This document shows, in pieces, positions 46,211 to 55,001 of a stretch of DNA of 64,000 nucleotides. The notes beneath the pieces were generated by a model. That model was not told the DNA's origin. It saw only the letters and a program-made list of their open reading frames with translations, and made no database searches. The stretch covers positions 1-64,000 of the forward strand of contig JAYRRR010000006.1 in assembly GCA_041910015.1 (NCBI GenBank), in the 5' to 3' direction. Each line of letters opens with the position of its first letter. Within the stretch, counting starts at the first letter, position 1. Source of the stretch: RPQJ01 sp041910015. Lineage in GTDB: Bacteria; Pseudomonadota; Gammaproteobacteria; Steroidobacterales; Steroidobacteraceae. The translations under genes and the position numbers were made by a program.

Positions 46211-48463
46211 ATGCGCAGAACCCGAAACCGACGTCCGTCCGCCGCCAGCCAGCGTCCCGGCAAGAGCCCGCGCGGCCGCGCCACCTCGCGCCTCGCCAAA
46301 TCCACCGATCTCGTCGTCCTCGATGTGCTGCGCAAGGCAGGCCGTCCGCTGAAGCTCGAGGAAGTCACGGCGTCGTTCAGCCCCTCCGGCGTGGGCGAGG
46401 CCGAGGCCCAGCTCGCCGACCTGGTCCGGCGCGGCGAGGTCATGATGAACCGGCGCGGCCAGTATTGCCTGCGCGAGCAGCTCGCCGGCCTGGTGGTCGG
46501 CACGGTGCAGGCGCATCGCAACGGCGATGGCTGGCTGCTGCCCGACGACGGTTCGGCGCAGGTTTACCTGCCCGCGCACCAGATGCGCGAGGTCCTGCAC
46601 GGTGACCGGATCGCCGCCCGCATCGAAGGCCCGCGGTTCCGCGGCAAGGCGCAGGGCACGATCGTCGAAGTGCTCGAGCGGCGCACGAAGGAAGTCGTCG
46701 GACGTCTGCACGTCGAGGCGGGCATCGCCGCGTACCTGACGCCGGACAATCCACGCATCACGCAGCGCGTGCTGGTCCCGGGCGGGCAGCTCGGCGGGGC
46801 TCGGTCCGGGCAGATCGTGCTCGTGGAATTGATCCAGCAGCCTTCGCGCACGACGGGACCGGCCGGGCGCGTCACGCGCATCCTCGGCGACCAGGGCGCG
46901 CCGGGCATGGAGACCGACATCGCGATCCACTCGTTCGGGCTGCCGTTCGAGTTCCCCGACGATGTGGTCGCCGAGGCAGAGGCGTACGGGACGCGCATCC
47001 CGCCCGAGGCGATCGCGGGGCGCGAGGACCTGCGCGACATCGAACTCGTCACGATCGACGGCGAGGACGCGCGCGATTTCGACGACGCCGTCTGGTGCGA
47101 GCGCAAGGGCAGCGGCTGGCGGCTGATCGTCGCGATCGCCGACGTGGCGCACAACGTGCGGCCGGGCAGCGCGCTCGACGTCGAGGCGCGCAGCCGCGGC
47201 ACGTCGGTGTATTTCCCCAACCGCGTGCTGCCGATGCTGCCGGAGGCGCTGTCCAACGGCCTCTGCTCGCTCAAGCCGCGCGAGGACCGTCTGTGCGTCT
47301 GTTGCGAGCTGCGCGTCAGCGACGACGGGCGCATCACGCGATCGCGATTCTTCGAGGGCGTGATGCGCTCGGTGGCGCGGCTCACGTACCGGGACGTGGG
47401 CGCCTTCCTTGCCAATCCGGGCGCGCGGCACGACGACCCGCTCGAGCGTCTGCGGGAGCGCCTGCTCGCGTTGCACGGCGTCTACCGCGCGTTCACGCGG
47501 GAGCGGTCGGGGCGCGGTGCGCTCGAGCTCGACAGCCCCGAGTTCAAGATCAAGTTCGACGCCGAGGGCCACGTCGCGGCGCTGGTCGAGTCGCCGCGCA
47601 ACGACGCGCACCGCCTGATCGAGGAGTGCATGATCGCGGCCAACGTCGCGGCGGCGCGTTTCCTCGACCGGCATCGTGTGCCGACGCTGTATCGCGTGCA
47701 CGGGCTGCCGGAGATCGACCGGCTCGAGACGCTGCGCACGTTCCTGCGCGAGTTCGGGCTGTGGCTGCCCGCCGCCGACCAGATCACGCCGGACCACCTG
47801 CGCGACCTGCTGGCGAAGATCGGCGACCGGCCCGATGCGGGGCTGATCTCGACGGCGGTGATCCGCTCCATGCCGCAGGCGGTCTACCAGCCGGGCAACA
47901 TCGGCCATTTCGGCCTCGCGCTCGAGCACTATGCGCACTTCACGTCGCCGATCCGCCGCTATCCCGACCTCGTCGTGCACCGCGGTCTGCGCCAGGTGCT
48001 GCGGGGTGGCGACCCGCAGGAGCTGATCGCGTGGCACGGGCCCTTCCCGGCGCTCGGGCAGGACTGCTCGGTGCGCGAGCGTCGCGCCGACGAGGCCACC
48101 CGCAGTGCCGTGACGTGGCTCAAGTGCTGCTACATGCAGGACCGGATCGGCGAGGAATACGACGGCATCGTCTCCGGCGTGGTCGATTTCGGCCTGTTCG
48201 TGCAGCTCGACGGCCTGCAGGTCGACGGGCTGCTGCATGTGTCCGCGCTCGGCGCGGACTATTTCGGCCGCGATGCCTCGGGGTACCGGATGGTCGGTCG
48301 CAACTCGGGCCGGGTCTTCAAGCTCGGCGACCGGCTGCGCGTGCGCGTCACCAACGTGTCGCTCGACGATCGGCGTGTCGACTTCGAGCTGGCCGGCGAG
48401 TCCTCGCCCACGCGTCGGTCGACGGGCCGGTTCCTGCGTCAGGGCTCACGGAGGCGACGCTGA
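46211..48463 (+). CDS. rnr: Ribonuclease R
   Basis: A processive 3'-5' exoribonuclease able to degrade structured RNA. The 750-residue protein has a basic N-terminal extension and winged-helix/cold-shock domains (about residues 35-230). The RNB catalytic domain carries IDGEDARDFDDAVW with the Mg-binding Asp cluster, HFTSPIRRYPDLVVHR and SLKPREDRL. The S1 domain has GIVSGVVDFGLFVQLDGLQVDGLLHVS. It ends in a basic tail. ATG 46211 was chosen as the first Met after the divergent tRNA; the upstream frame is tRNA antisense. The stop overlaps the rlmB start by one base. Confidence 0.96.
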   Translation: MRRTRNRRPSAASQRPGKSPRGRATSRLAKSTDLVVLDVLRKAGRPLKLEEVTASFSPSGVGEAEAQLADLVRRGEVMMNRRGQYCLREQLAGLVVGTVQAHRNGDGWLLPDDGSAQVYLPAHQMREVLHGDRIAARIEGPRFRGKAQGTIVEVLERRTKEVVGRLHVEAGIAAYLTPDNPRITQRVLVPGGQLGGARSGQIVLVELIQQPSRTTGPAGRVTRILGDQGAPGMETDIAIHSFGLPFEFPDDVVAEAEAYGTRIPPEAIAGREDLRDIELVTIDGEDARDFDDAVWCERKGSGWRLIVAIADVAHNVRPGSALDVEARSRGTSVYFPNRVLPMLPEALSNGLCSLKPREDRLCVCCELRVSDDGRITRSRFFEGVMRSVARLTYRDVGAFLANPGARHDDPLERLRERLLALHGVYRAFTRERSGRGALELDSPEFKIKFDAEGHVAALVESPRNDAHRLIEECMIAANVAAARFLDRHRVPTLYRVHGLPEIDRLETLRTFLREFGLWLPAADQITPDHLRDLLAKIGDRPDAGLISTAVIRSMPQAVYQPGNIGHFGLALEHYAHFTSPIRRYPDLVVHRGLRQVLRGGDPQELIAWHGPFPALGQDCSVRERRADEATRSAVTWLKCCYMQDRIGEEYDGIVSGVVDFGLFVQLDGLQVDGLLHVSALGADYFGRDASGYRMVGRNSGRVFKLGDRLRVRVTNVSLDDRRVDFELAGESSPTRRSTGRFLRQGSRRRR

Positions 48464-49359
48464 TGCCCCGTGGGCGCGACCGACGCGATGACGGTCACCG
48501 CCGGCCGTCGGAGCCGCGACACGACTCGCGCTCGCGCGGCGCGCCGGGATCGCACCGCGGGCCGCCGTCGCATCGCGAGGCAAAACCGGCACGGGCACCG
48601 GTTTCGCACGCCAACCTCGCTTACGGCATCCACACGGTGCGCGTTCTGCTCGTGCGTCATCCGGATCGCATCCGCCGGGTGTGGTTCGCCCGCACGGGCG
48701 GCGAGCCCAATGCGCGGCTGGACGAGGTGCGTGCGCTGGCGGACGGGGCCGGGACCGCGATCGATCTCGCCGATCACGACGAACTCGACCGCCTCGCCGG
48801 CGGTGAACGCCACCAGGGTGTCGTCGCGGAGATCCTGCCACGGGCCGCGGATCCGGAGACGCAGCTCGAGGAAGCGATCGAGGCATCGGGCGACGAGCCT
48901 GCGCTGCTGCTCGTGCTCGATGGCGTGACCGATCCGCACAACCTCGGGGCGTGCCTGCGCAGCGCGGACGCGGCGGGCGTCACCGCGGTGATCGTGCCGC
49001 GCGACCGGGCCGCGGGCCTGACGCCGGTCGTGCGCAAGGTCGCCGCGGGAGCGGCCGAGAGCGTGCCGCTGATCGCGGTCGTCAATCTCGCGCGCACGCT
49101 GCGCGGGCTCAAGGACCGCGGGCTCCGGCTGGTCGGCACCTGCGGCGACGCGCCGCGCACGCTTTATGAGGTCCCGCTGACCGGGCCCACGGCGCTCGTC
49201 ATGGGCTCGGAAGGCGAGGGGATGCGACGCCTGACGCGCGAGGTCTGCGACGACCTGGTGTCGCTGCCGATGGCAGGGGCCGTGGAAAGCCTGAACGTGT
49301 CGGTGGCGACCGGCGTCGTGCTGTTCGAGGCCGTACGGCAACGACGGGCGCAGCGTTAG
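48463..49359 (+). CDS. rlmB: 23S rRNA (guanosine-2'-O-)-methyltransferase RlmB
   Basis: A SpoU/TrmH-type methyltransferase for Gm2251 of 23S rRNA. The 298-residue protein starts with about 45 disordered, Arg/Ser-rich residues. The substrate-binding domain follows (YGIHTVRVLLVRHPDRIRRV), then the knot domain with LDGVTDPHNLGACLRSADAAG, VMGSEGEGM and IPM-equivalent LPMAGAVESLNVSVA. The ATG shares one base with the rnr stop. rnr-rlmB-rpsF is the usual order. Confidence 0.95.
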   Translation: MPRGRDRRDDGHRRPSEPRHDSRSRGAPGSHRGPPSHREAKPARAPVSHANLAYGIHTVRVLLVRHPDRIRRVWFARTGGEPNARLDEVRALADGAGTAIDLADHDELDRLAGGERHQGVVAEILPRAADPETQLEEAIEASGDEPALLLVLDGVTDPHNLGACLRSADAAGVTAVIVPRDRAAGLTPVVRKVAAGAAESVPLIAVVNLARTLRGLKDRGLRLVGTCGDAPRTLYEVPLTGPTALVMGSEGEGMRRLTREVCDDLVSLPMAGAVESLNVSVATGVVLFEAVRQRRAQR

Positions 49360-49401
49360 GGCCGCAGGGAAGCTTCGCTGGCCGCCCGCCCCGCACTCCG
49401 C

Positions 49402-49504
49402 TACAATGTACGGCTCCGTGCGGCCAGCCAAGGCCGCGCGGGTGTTCCAACTCCTTGTCGCACCGGCATTTTTCCGGGCGACTCGAATCCGCAAGGAGAC
49501 TCTC
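49402..49504 (+). promoter_or_regulatory. Promoter (-10 TACAAT) and leader of the rpsF-rpsR-rplI operon
   Basis: TACAAT (49402-49407, 5 of 6) in a GC-rich gap marks the likely start of the ribosomal-protein operon; no clear -35 is seen. The leader of about 90 bases contains ACCGGCATTTTTCCGGGCG just upstream of the ribosome site. This could be part of the S6:S18 autoregulatory RNA structure known from rpsF leaders (inference). Confidence 0.45.
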
Positions 49505-49891
49505 GTGCGTCATTATGAAATCGTCTTTCTGGTCCACCCCGATCAGAGCGAGCAGGTTCCGGCCATGGTCGAACGCTACCGCGGCATCATCGCCGCGGCC
49601 GGCGGCGTGATCCACCGCTTCGAGGACTGGGGCCGCCGTCAGCTCGCCTACCCGATCGCCAAGGTCCACAAGGCCCACTACGTGCTGATGAACGTCGAGT
49701 GCGACAAGCCGACACTCGCCGAGCTGACGGGCAGCTTCCGCTTCAGCGACGCCGTCATCCGCCACCTGGTCATTTCCGTGCCGGGTGCCATGACCGAGCC
49801 GTCGCCGATGGCCCGCGCCGAGGAAGAGGGCGGCAGCCCCGCCGAAGGCAGCGGCGGCAGCGCCGGCAGCGAGGATGCCGCCGCGGCCTGA
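49505..49891 (+). CDS. rpsF: 30S ribosomal protein S6 (GTG start)
   Basis: A 128-residue S6 with the family start RHYEIVFLVHPDQSEQV, the conserved DWGRRQLAYPI and KAHYVLMNVEC. An acidic/Gly-Ser tail (EEEGGSPAEGSGGSAGSEDAAAA) follows, as often seen in proteobacteria. The GTG at 49505 is six bases after AAGGAG and gives exactly the family N-terminus. It pairs with S18 in the small-subunit platform and binds it in the leader autoregulation of the operon. Confidence 0.97.
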   Translation: MRHYEIVFLVHPDQSEQVPAMVERYRGIIAAAGGVIHRFEDWGRRQLAYPIAKVHKAHYVLMNVECDKPTLAELTGSFRFSDAVIRHLVISVPGAMTEPSPMARAEEEGGSPAEGSGGSAGSEDAAAA

Positions 49892-49945
49892 GTCCGCCGA
49901 CGCACCTCATCGACATCAGAGCCAATTCACACTGGGTGACCTCAC

Positions 49946-50170
49946 ATGGCACGCTTCTTTCGTCGCCGCAAGTTCTGCAAGTTCACGGCCGAAGGCGTCG
50001 AGCGGATCGACTACAAGGATCTCGCTACGCTGAAGGGCTACATCACCGAGACGGGCAAGATCGTCCCGAGCCGCATCACGGGCACGCGGTCGAACTATCA
50101 GCGGCAGCTCGCGCTGGCCGTCAAGCGCGCCCGCTTCCTCGCGCTGTTGCCGTATACGGATCAGCACTGA
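49946..50170 (+). CDS. rpsR: 30S ribosomal protein S18
   Basis: A 74-residue S18. The basic N-terminus ARFFRRRKFCKF, then IDYKDLATLKGYITETGKIVPSRITGT and YQRQLALAVKRARFLALLPY, is the complete family signature. It follows rpsF after 54 bases and precedes the DUF2232 gene. Confidence 0.97.
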   Translation: MARFFRRRKFCKFTAEGVERIDYKDLATLKGYITETGKIVPSRITGTRSNYQRQLALAVKRARFLALLPYTDQH

Positions 50171-50238
50171 GTCCGTGACCTGTGAGTGACCCGCGCAGTC
50201 TCGCGCAGCGATCGCGGGCCGGCGGACCACGCACGAAC

Positions 50239-51138
50239 ATGAACCGATCGCTGGCCAGGTGGCTCGCCGACAATCCGGGCGGGGCCGTCGCGCTGACGGG
50301 CCTGCTGGGCCTGCTGCCGCTGCTCGGCGTGGGGTTCGCGTTCTTCCTGCCGGGCGCCGTGCCCGCTCTCGTCACGCTGGTGCGCGGCGCGCGCATGGGC
50401 GCGGTCGTGGCGCTGGGCGGCAGCGCGTTGCTCGGCGCGTCGATGCTGCTGTTCGGCCGGCCGATGGCCGTGGGTCTGATCTACTCGGTCTGGGTGCTGG
50501 GGCCGCCGCTGGCGCTGGCGCTGCTGCTCGAGAGGACGGGCTCGCTGTCGCTGTGCCTGCAGGTCGCGACGCTGGCCGGCACGATGATGCTGGTCGTCCT
50601 GCACCTGTCGTTCGGCGACCCGGAGCAGTTCTGGGCGCCGTTCGTGCGCGACCTGGCGCAGGAGATGCAGAAGCACGGCCTGCCGACCAACCTCTTCGAC
50701 GAAGGGCTCGCGGAGACGCTGGCCCGGACGCTGTGGGGCTGGGTGGTGGTCCTGACGATGCTGCTCGCGATGTGCGCACTGTTCCTGGCGCGCTGGTGGC
50801 AGTCGTTGCCGGAGCACGCGGGCAGTTTCGGCGTCGAGTTCCGCGGCCTGCGTCTGGGCCGGGTGCTCGGCGTCGTGGCGGCGGTCGTCGTTGCGGCGTC
50901 GCTGTGGCTGGCGGAGCCGCTCGTCGACGACATCGGACGTCTGTTCGTGGGCGCGCTGGTCATGGTCGGGCTCGCGGTGATGCACGGCGCGGTCGCCCGG
51001 CGCAAGCTGGCGGCCGTGTGGCTGTGGCTTACCTACGTCGCGCTCGTGCTGCTGCCGCCCGCGGCGGTGGCCGTGCTGGCGGGGTGGGGATTCGTGGACA
51101 ACTGGTTCCGGTCGCGACGCGTGGAGACGGTGGCGTAG
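50239..51138 (+). CDS. DUF2232 membrane protein
   Basis: A 299-residue (from ATG 50239) integral membrane protein with about eight hydrophobic helices, including GGAVALTGLLGLLPLLGVGFAFFLPG and VLGVVAAVVVAASLWLA. A membrane protein of this type commonly sits between rpsR and rplI in gammaproteobacteria; its role is unknown. A GTG at 50182 would add 19 polar residues; I prefer the ATG because the first helix then lies near the N-terminus as in relatives. Confidence 0.85.
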   Translation: MNRSLARWLADNPGGAVALTGLLGLLPLLGVGFAFFLPGAVPALVTLVRGARMGAVVALGGSALLGASMLLFGRPMAVGLIYSVWVLGPPLALALLLERTGSLSLCLQVATLAGTMMLVVLHLSFGDPEQFWAPFVRDLAQEMQKHGLPTNLFDEGLAETLARTLWGWVVVLTMLLAMCALFLARWWQSLPEHAGSFGVEFRGLRLGRVLGVVAAVVVAASLWLAEPLVDDIGRLFVGALVMVGLAVMHGAVARRKLAAVWLWLTYVALVLLPPAAVAVLAGWGFVDNWFRSRRVETVA

Positions 51139-51198
51139 CGGCGCAAGCACAGACGACAGTCGACCGTCCGGATAGATCGAACGTTCGAGGAAACAAAG

Positions 51199-51648
51199 AT
51201 GGAAGTCATCCTGCTGCAGAAGGTTGCCAACCTGGGCAACATCGGCGACAAGGTCAAGGTGAAGCCGGGTTATGGCCGCAATTTCCTGCTGCCGTCCGGC
51301 AAGGCCGCGCTGGCCACCGCCGCCAATCTGAAGAAGTTCGAAGCGCGTCGCGCGGAGCTCGAGAAGGCCGCGTCCGACTCGCTCACGCGCGCCCAGGGGC
51401 GCGCTCGCGAACTCGAGAACTTCAAGCTCGACCTGCGCGCCAAGGCGGGCGCCGAGGGCAAGCTCTTCGGCTCCGTCGGCACGGCCGACATCGCCGAGGA
51501 GCTCACGAAGGCCGGCATCGCCATCGAGCGCAGTGAAGTGCGCCTGCCGGGCGGTCCCATCCGGCTCGTCGGCGAGCATCACGTCAAGCTGCACCTGCAC
51601 TCCGACGTCGAGATCGACCTCCCGATCACAATCACCGCTGTAGACTGA
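51199..51648 (+). CDS. rplI: 50S ribosomal protein L9
   Basis: A 149-residue L9. The N-terminal rRNA-binding domain begins MEVILLQKVANLGNIGDKVKVKPGYGRNFLLP. A long connecting helix (residues 45-80) and the C-terminal domain (GKLFGSVGTADIAEEL, HHVKLHLHSDVEIDL) follow. A GAGGAAACAAAG ribosome site precedes it. It is normal in length and context. Confidence 0.97.
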   Translation: MEVILLQKVANLGNIGDKVKVKPGYGRNFLLPSGKAALATAANLKKFEARRAELEKAASDSLTRAQGRARELENFKLDLRAKAGAEGKLFGSVGTADIAEELTKAGIAIERSEVRLPGGPIRLVGEHHVKLHLHSDVEIDLPITITAVD

Positions 51649-51683
51649 TCCCGCCCCGTTCGAACGGGGTAGCATCCGTCGTC

Positions 51684-53135
51684 ATGGAGCAGCAGGACAG
51701 CGACGGCGGCCGGGGTTCCCGCGTTCGCCGCAGGCCGCGGCCCGGCGTGCCGGACGAGGCTGCCGTGCTGCGCGTGCCGCCGCAATCGCTCGAGGCCGAG
51801 CAGGCCGTGCTCGGCGGCCTGCTGCTCGACAACAGCAGTTGGGACGCGATTGCGGACCGGCTGCGCCCGGACGATTTCTATCGTCGCGACCACCAGCTCA
51901 TCTACGAGGCCATCCTCGAGCTGTCGCAGAAGGGCGAGCCCAGCGACGCGGTGACGCTGGCGGAGCAGCTTGCGAGCAAGGGCCTCGCCGAGGAGACGGG
52001 CGGGCTTGCCTATCTCGCCGGGCTGGCGCGTGATACACCCACGGCGGAAAACATCAAGGCCTACGCGGACATCGTCCGCGAGCGGTCGTTGCTGCGGCAA
52101 CTCATCCGGGTCAGTGGGGAAATCGCGGGCAGCTGCTACGAAGCCGAGGGGCGCCAGGCGAACGAACTCGTCGACGATGCCGAGCGCCGCATCTTCGAGA
52201 TCGCCGAGAAGGGGCGCCGCCAGGGCACGGGCTTCGTGGCCGTGCGCGAAGTGCTCGGTGCCGCGATCGATCGCCTCGACATGCTGCACGCCTCGCAGGG
52301 ACAGCTCACTGGGCTCAGCACCGGCTATGCGGAACTCGACAAGATGACGGCCGGCCTGCAGCCCGGCGACCTGGTCATCGTCGCCGGCCGCCCGTCGATG
52401 GGCAAGACCACGCTCGCCCTCAACATCGCCGAGAACGCCGCCATCGCGCTCAACCGGCCGGTCGCCGTGTTCTCGATGGAAATGTCGCGCGAGCAGCTCG
52501 CGTTCCGCATGATTTCGTCGCTCGGTCGCGTCGACCAGAGCCACATGCGCACGGGCCTGTTCGGCGACGAGGACTGGGCGCGCATCAACAGCGCGATCGC
52601 ACAGATGAAGACGGCGCCGATGTACATCGACGATTCGGGCGCGCTCACGCCGACCGAGGTGCGCGCACGCGCACGCCGGCTCGCGCGCGACACCGAGAAG
52701 CTCGGCGGGCTGGGGCTGATCGTCGTCGACTATCTGCAGCTCATGCAGGTGCCGGGCAACAAGGAGAACCGCGCGACCGAGATCTCCGAGATCTCGCGCT
52801 CGCTCAAGGCGCTGGCCAAGGAGCTCAAGGTGCCGGTGATCGCGCTGTCGCAGTTGAACCGCGGCGTCGAGCAGCGCACCGACAAGAAGCCGGTGATGTC
52901 GGATTTGAGGGAATCAGGGGCGATTGAACAGGACAGCGACCTGATCATGATGATCTACCGCGAGGAAGTGTACGACAAGGACACGCCGCGCAAGGGCATC
53001 GCGGACATCATCATCACCAAGCAGCGTAACGGCCCGACCGGCGAGGTGCATCTCACCTTCCTCGGCAAGTACACGCGCTTCGAGAACCTCGCGCACGGCG
53101 ACTACGGCCACTACGACAGCGGGCCGCAGTACTGA
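51684..53135 (+). CDS. dnaB: Replicative DNA helicase DnaB
   Basis: The hexameric 5'-3' helicase of the replisome. The 483-residue protein has a short basic leader and an N-terminal domain (PPQSLEAEQAVLGGLLLD). A linker leads to the RecA-like domain with Walker A GRPSMGKTTLALNIAENA, LIVVDYLQLM (Walker B) and SQLNRGVEQR. A C-terminal tail ends with GPQY. No intein is seen. It sits in rplI-dnaB-alr order, as in Pseudomonas. Confidence 0.97.
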   Translation: MEQQDSDGGRGSRVRRRPRPGVPDEAAVLRVPPQSLEAEQAVLGGLLLDNSSWDAIADRLRPDDFYRRDHQLIYEAILELSQKGEPSDAVTLAEQLASKGLAEETGGLAYLAGLARDTPTAENIKAYADIVRERSLLRQLIRVSGEIAGSCYEAEGRQANELVDDAERRIFEIAEKGRRQGTGFVAVREVLGAAIDRLDMLHASQGQLTGLSTGYAELDKMTAGLQPGDLVIVAGRPSMGKTTLALNIAENAAIALNRPVAVFSMEMSREQLAFRMISSLGRVDQSHMRTGLFGDEDWARINSAIAQMKTAPMYIDDSGALTPTEVRARARRLARDTEKLGGLGLIVVDYLQLMQVPGNKENRATEISEISRSLKALAKELKVPVIALSQLNRGVEQRTDKKPVMSDLRESGAIEQDSDLIMMIYREEVYDKDTPRKGIADIIITKQRNGPTGEVHLTFLGKYTRFENLAHGDYGHYDSGPQY

Positions 53136-53170
53136 TCAGCCCGCGCCCGCAGCCGGGACACATCCAGTCA

Positions 53171-54253
53171 ATGAAGAGCCACGCCCTCATTCGCGCGGTC
53201 GTCGACGCAGCGGCGCTGCGTCACAACCTGCGCCAGGTGCGACGCATCGCGCCGGACAGCCGCGTGATGGCGGTCATCAAGGCGAATGCGTACGGTCACG
53301 GGCTCGTCCCGGCGGCCAAGGCTTTTGCCGAGGCCGACGCATTCGCCGTCGCGAGACTCGAAGAAGGACTCGCGCTGCGCGCGGCGGGGCTCACCAACCG
53401 CATCCTGCTGCTCGAAGGCGTGTTCGGTCCCGATCAGCTCGACGTGGCTGCGCGTGAACGTTTCGAGCTGATGGTGCACAGCGTCGAACAGCTCGAGCTG
53501 CTCGAGGGCCTCGCGGGCGGCGATCCCGTCACCGCGTGGATCAAGGTCGACACCGGCATGAACCGCCTCGGGTTCCGCCTCGAGGCATTCGCTTCCGCGT
53601 ATGAGCGACTGTGCCGCAACCCGCACGTGACCGCCGCGCCGACGCTGGTCACGCACCTCGCGTCGGCCGACGACCGGCGCGACCCCCGGACGCGCCAGCA
53701 ACTGGCGGCTTTCGAGGCCGCCACCGCCGGCCTGCCCGGTGCGCGCAGCATCGCGAACAGCGCCGGCGTGCTGGCGTGGCCCGCGGCGCGCGCGGACTGG
53801 GTGCGGCCCGGCCTGATGCTCTATGGCGTCTCGCCGTTTCCGAGCGGCAACGGCGCGGAACTCGGCCTGCGTCCGGCGATGACCTTGCGGACCGAAGTGA
53901 TCGCCGTGAAGGACGTGCTGCCGGGGGAGACAGTCGGTTATGGCGGCGCGTGGATGGCCCAGCGTCCAACCCGTCTCGCCGTGGTCGCCGCCGGGTACGG
54001 GGACGGTTACCCCCGCGGCACCCGGTCGGGGGCGCCCGTGCAGGTCAACGGCCACAGGGCGCCGCTGGTTGGCCGCGTCTCGATGGACATGATTGCGGTC
54101 GATGTCACCGAGCTGCCCGCGGTCGCGGTGGGCGATCCGGTGGTGCTGTGGGGTGGAGAAATCCCGGTCGAGGAGATCGCGGCGCACGCCGGCGCGATCG
54201 CCTGGGACCTGCTCTGCGGCGTGAGCCAGCGCGTGCAGCTCGAAGCCGGCTAG
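53171..54253 (+). CDS. alr: Alanine racemase
   Basis: A PLP enzyme giving D-alanine for peptidoglycan. The 360-residue protein has the PLP-Lys37 in VMAVIKANAYGHG. The second base is Tyr257 in VGYGGAWMA. WIKVDTGMNRLGF, IANSAGVLAW and RVSMDMIAVDVT are the other family segments. It follows dnaB and ends head-to-head with the FHA gene, their stop codons overlapping by four bases. Confidence 0.96.
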   Translation: MKSHALIRAVVDAAALRHNLRQVRRIAPDSRVMAVIKANAYGHGLVPAAKAFAEADAFAVARLEEGLALRAAGLTNRILLLEGVFGPDQLDVAARERFELMVHSVEQLELLEGLAGGDPVTAWIKVDTGMNRLGFRLEAFASAYERLCRNPHVTAAPTLVTHLASADDRRDPRTRQQLAAFEAATAGLPGARSIANSAGVLAWPAARADWVRPGLMLYGVSPFPSGNGAELGLRPAMTLRTEVIAVKDVLPGETVGYGGAWMAQRPTRLAVVAAGYGDGYPRGTRSGAPVQVNGHRAPLVGRVSMDMIAVDVTELPAVAVGDPVVLWGGEIPVEEIAAHAGAIAWDLLCGVSQRVQLEAG

Positions 54254-54984
54254 CTCTCGAAGAACCCCATCTTCACGCCCGCGAGCTGCAGGACGTCGTT
54301 GTCGTGCAGACGGCGCGCCTGCGGCCCGATCGGCGCCCCGTTGACGAGCGGATAGTCGCCTTCCTTGCCGCTCTCGACGTGCACGATGTAGAAGCCGTCC
54401 GACCGGCGCGTGATCGCAGCCACCTGCACGCCCGGGCGGCCGAGCGTCGTGAGCGTCTTGACCAGATCCAGTTCGCGGCCTGCGAACTGGCCGGAGAGCA
54501 CCTGCAGCTTGGCGCGCGGCAGCGTGCCGTTGGTGAACGCGGGGGCGATCGACGCCGGCGCAGCGGCCGCCGCGGGGCCGTTGCCCGCGGGCGGCGCGAT
54601 GCTTGCCGCCTTCTGCGCCGCACCCGCGACCAGCGAGGCCGCCTCGCGCGGGTTGATGACCATCGTCTTCTGGAATTCGTCCTGCGATTCGTCGGTCTCG
54701 CTGTCGACGAACCGCAGCGCGTGGTGGCCAACCGTGATCACGTCGCCGTGCTGCAGCGCGTGCTTCTTGATGATCTTGCCGTTGACGTACGTCCCGTTCG
54801 TGCTGTTCAGGTCTTCGAGGAACGAGTCGTTGAGGATGTTGATGACCAGAGCGTGGTGGCCGCTGACCGCCGGATTGTCGATGCGGATGTCGTTGTCCGG
54901 CAGCCGCCCGACCGTGTAGCGCTCCTTGCTCATGTTGTACTCGGCGAGCGTCTGCCCGTCGAGGTGCAATACCAACCTGGCCAT
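54250..54984 (-). CDS. Protein with two FHA domains
   Basis: A 244-residue cytoplasmic phosphothreonine-binding protein. FHA1 (residues about 20-90) shows YTVGRLPDNDIRID, SGHHALV and LEDLNSTNGTYVNGKII, the complete phosphopeptide-binding set. The linker is Ala/Pro-rich and carries TMVI, a possible Thr phosphosite. FHA2 (about 160-240) is divergent: LGRPGVQVAAITRR and DYPLVNGAPIG. Its gene is last in a minus-strand unit kinase-phosphatase-FHA, so the likely input is the linked Ser/Thr kinase. Confidence 0.9.
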   Translation of the reverse strand: MARLVLHLDGQTLAEYNMSKERYTVGRLPDNDIRIDNPAVSGHHALVINILNDSFLEDLNSTNGTYVNGKIIKKHALQHGDVITVGHHALRFVDSETDESQDEFQKTMVINPREAASLVAGAAQKAASIAPPAGNGPAAAAAPASIAPAFTNGTLPRAKLQVLSGQFAGRELDLVKTLTTLGRPGVQVAAITRRSDGFYIVHVESGKEGDYPLVNGAPIGPQARRLHDNDVLQLAGVKMGFFES

Positions 54985-55001
54985 GAGTGAACTGCGCTCC
55001 C

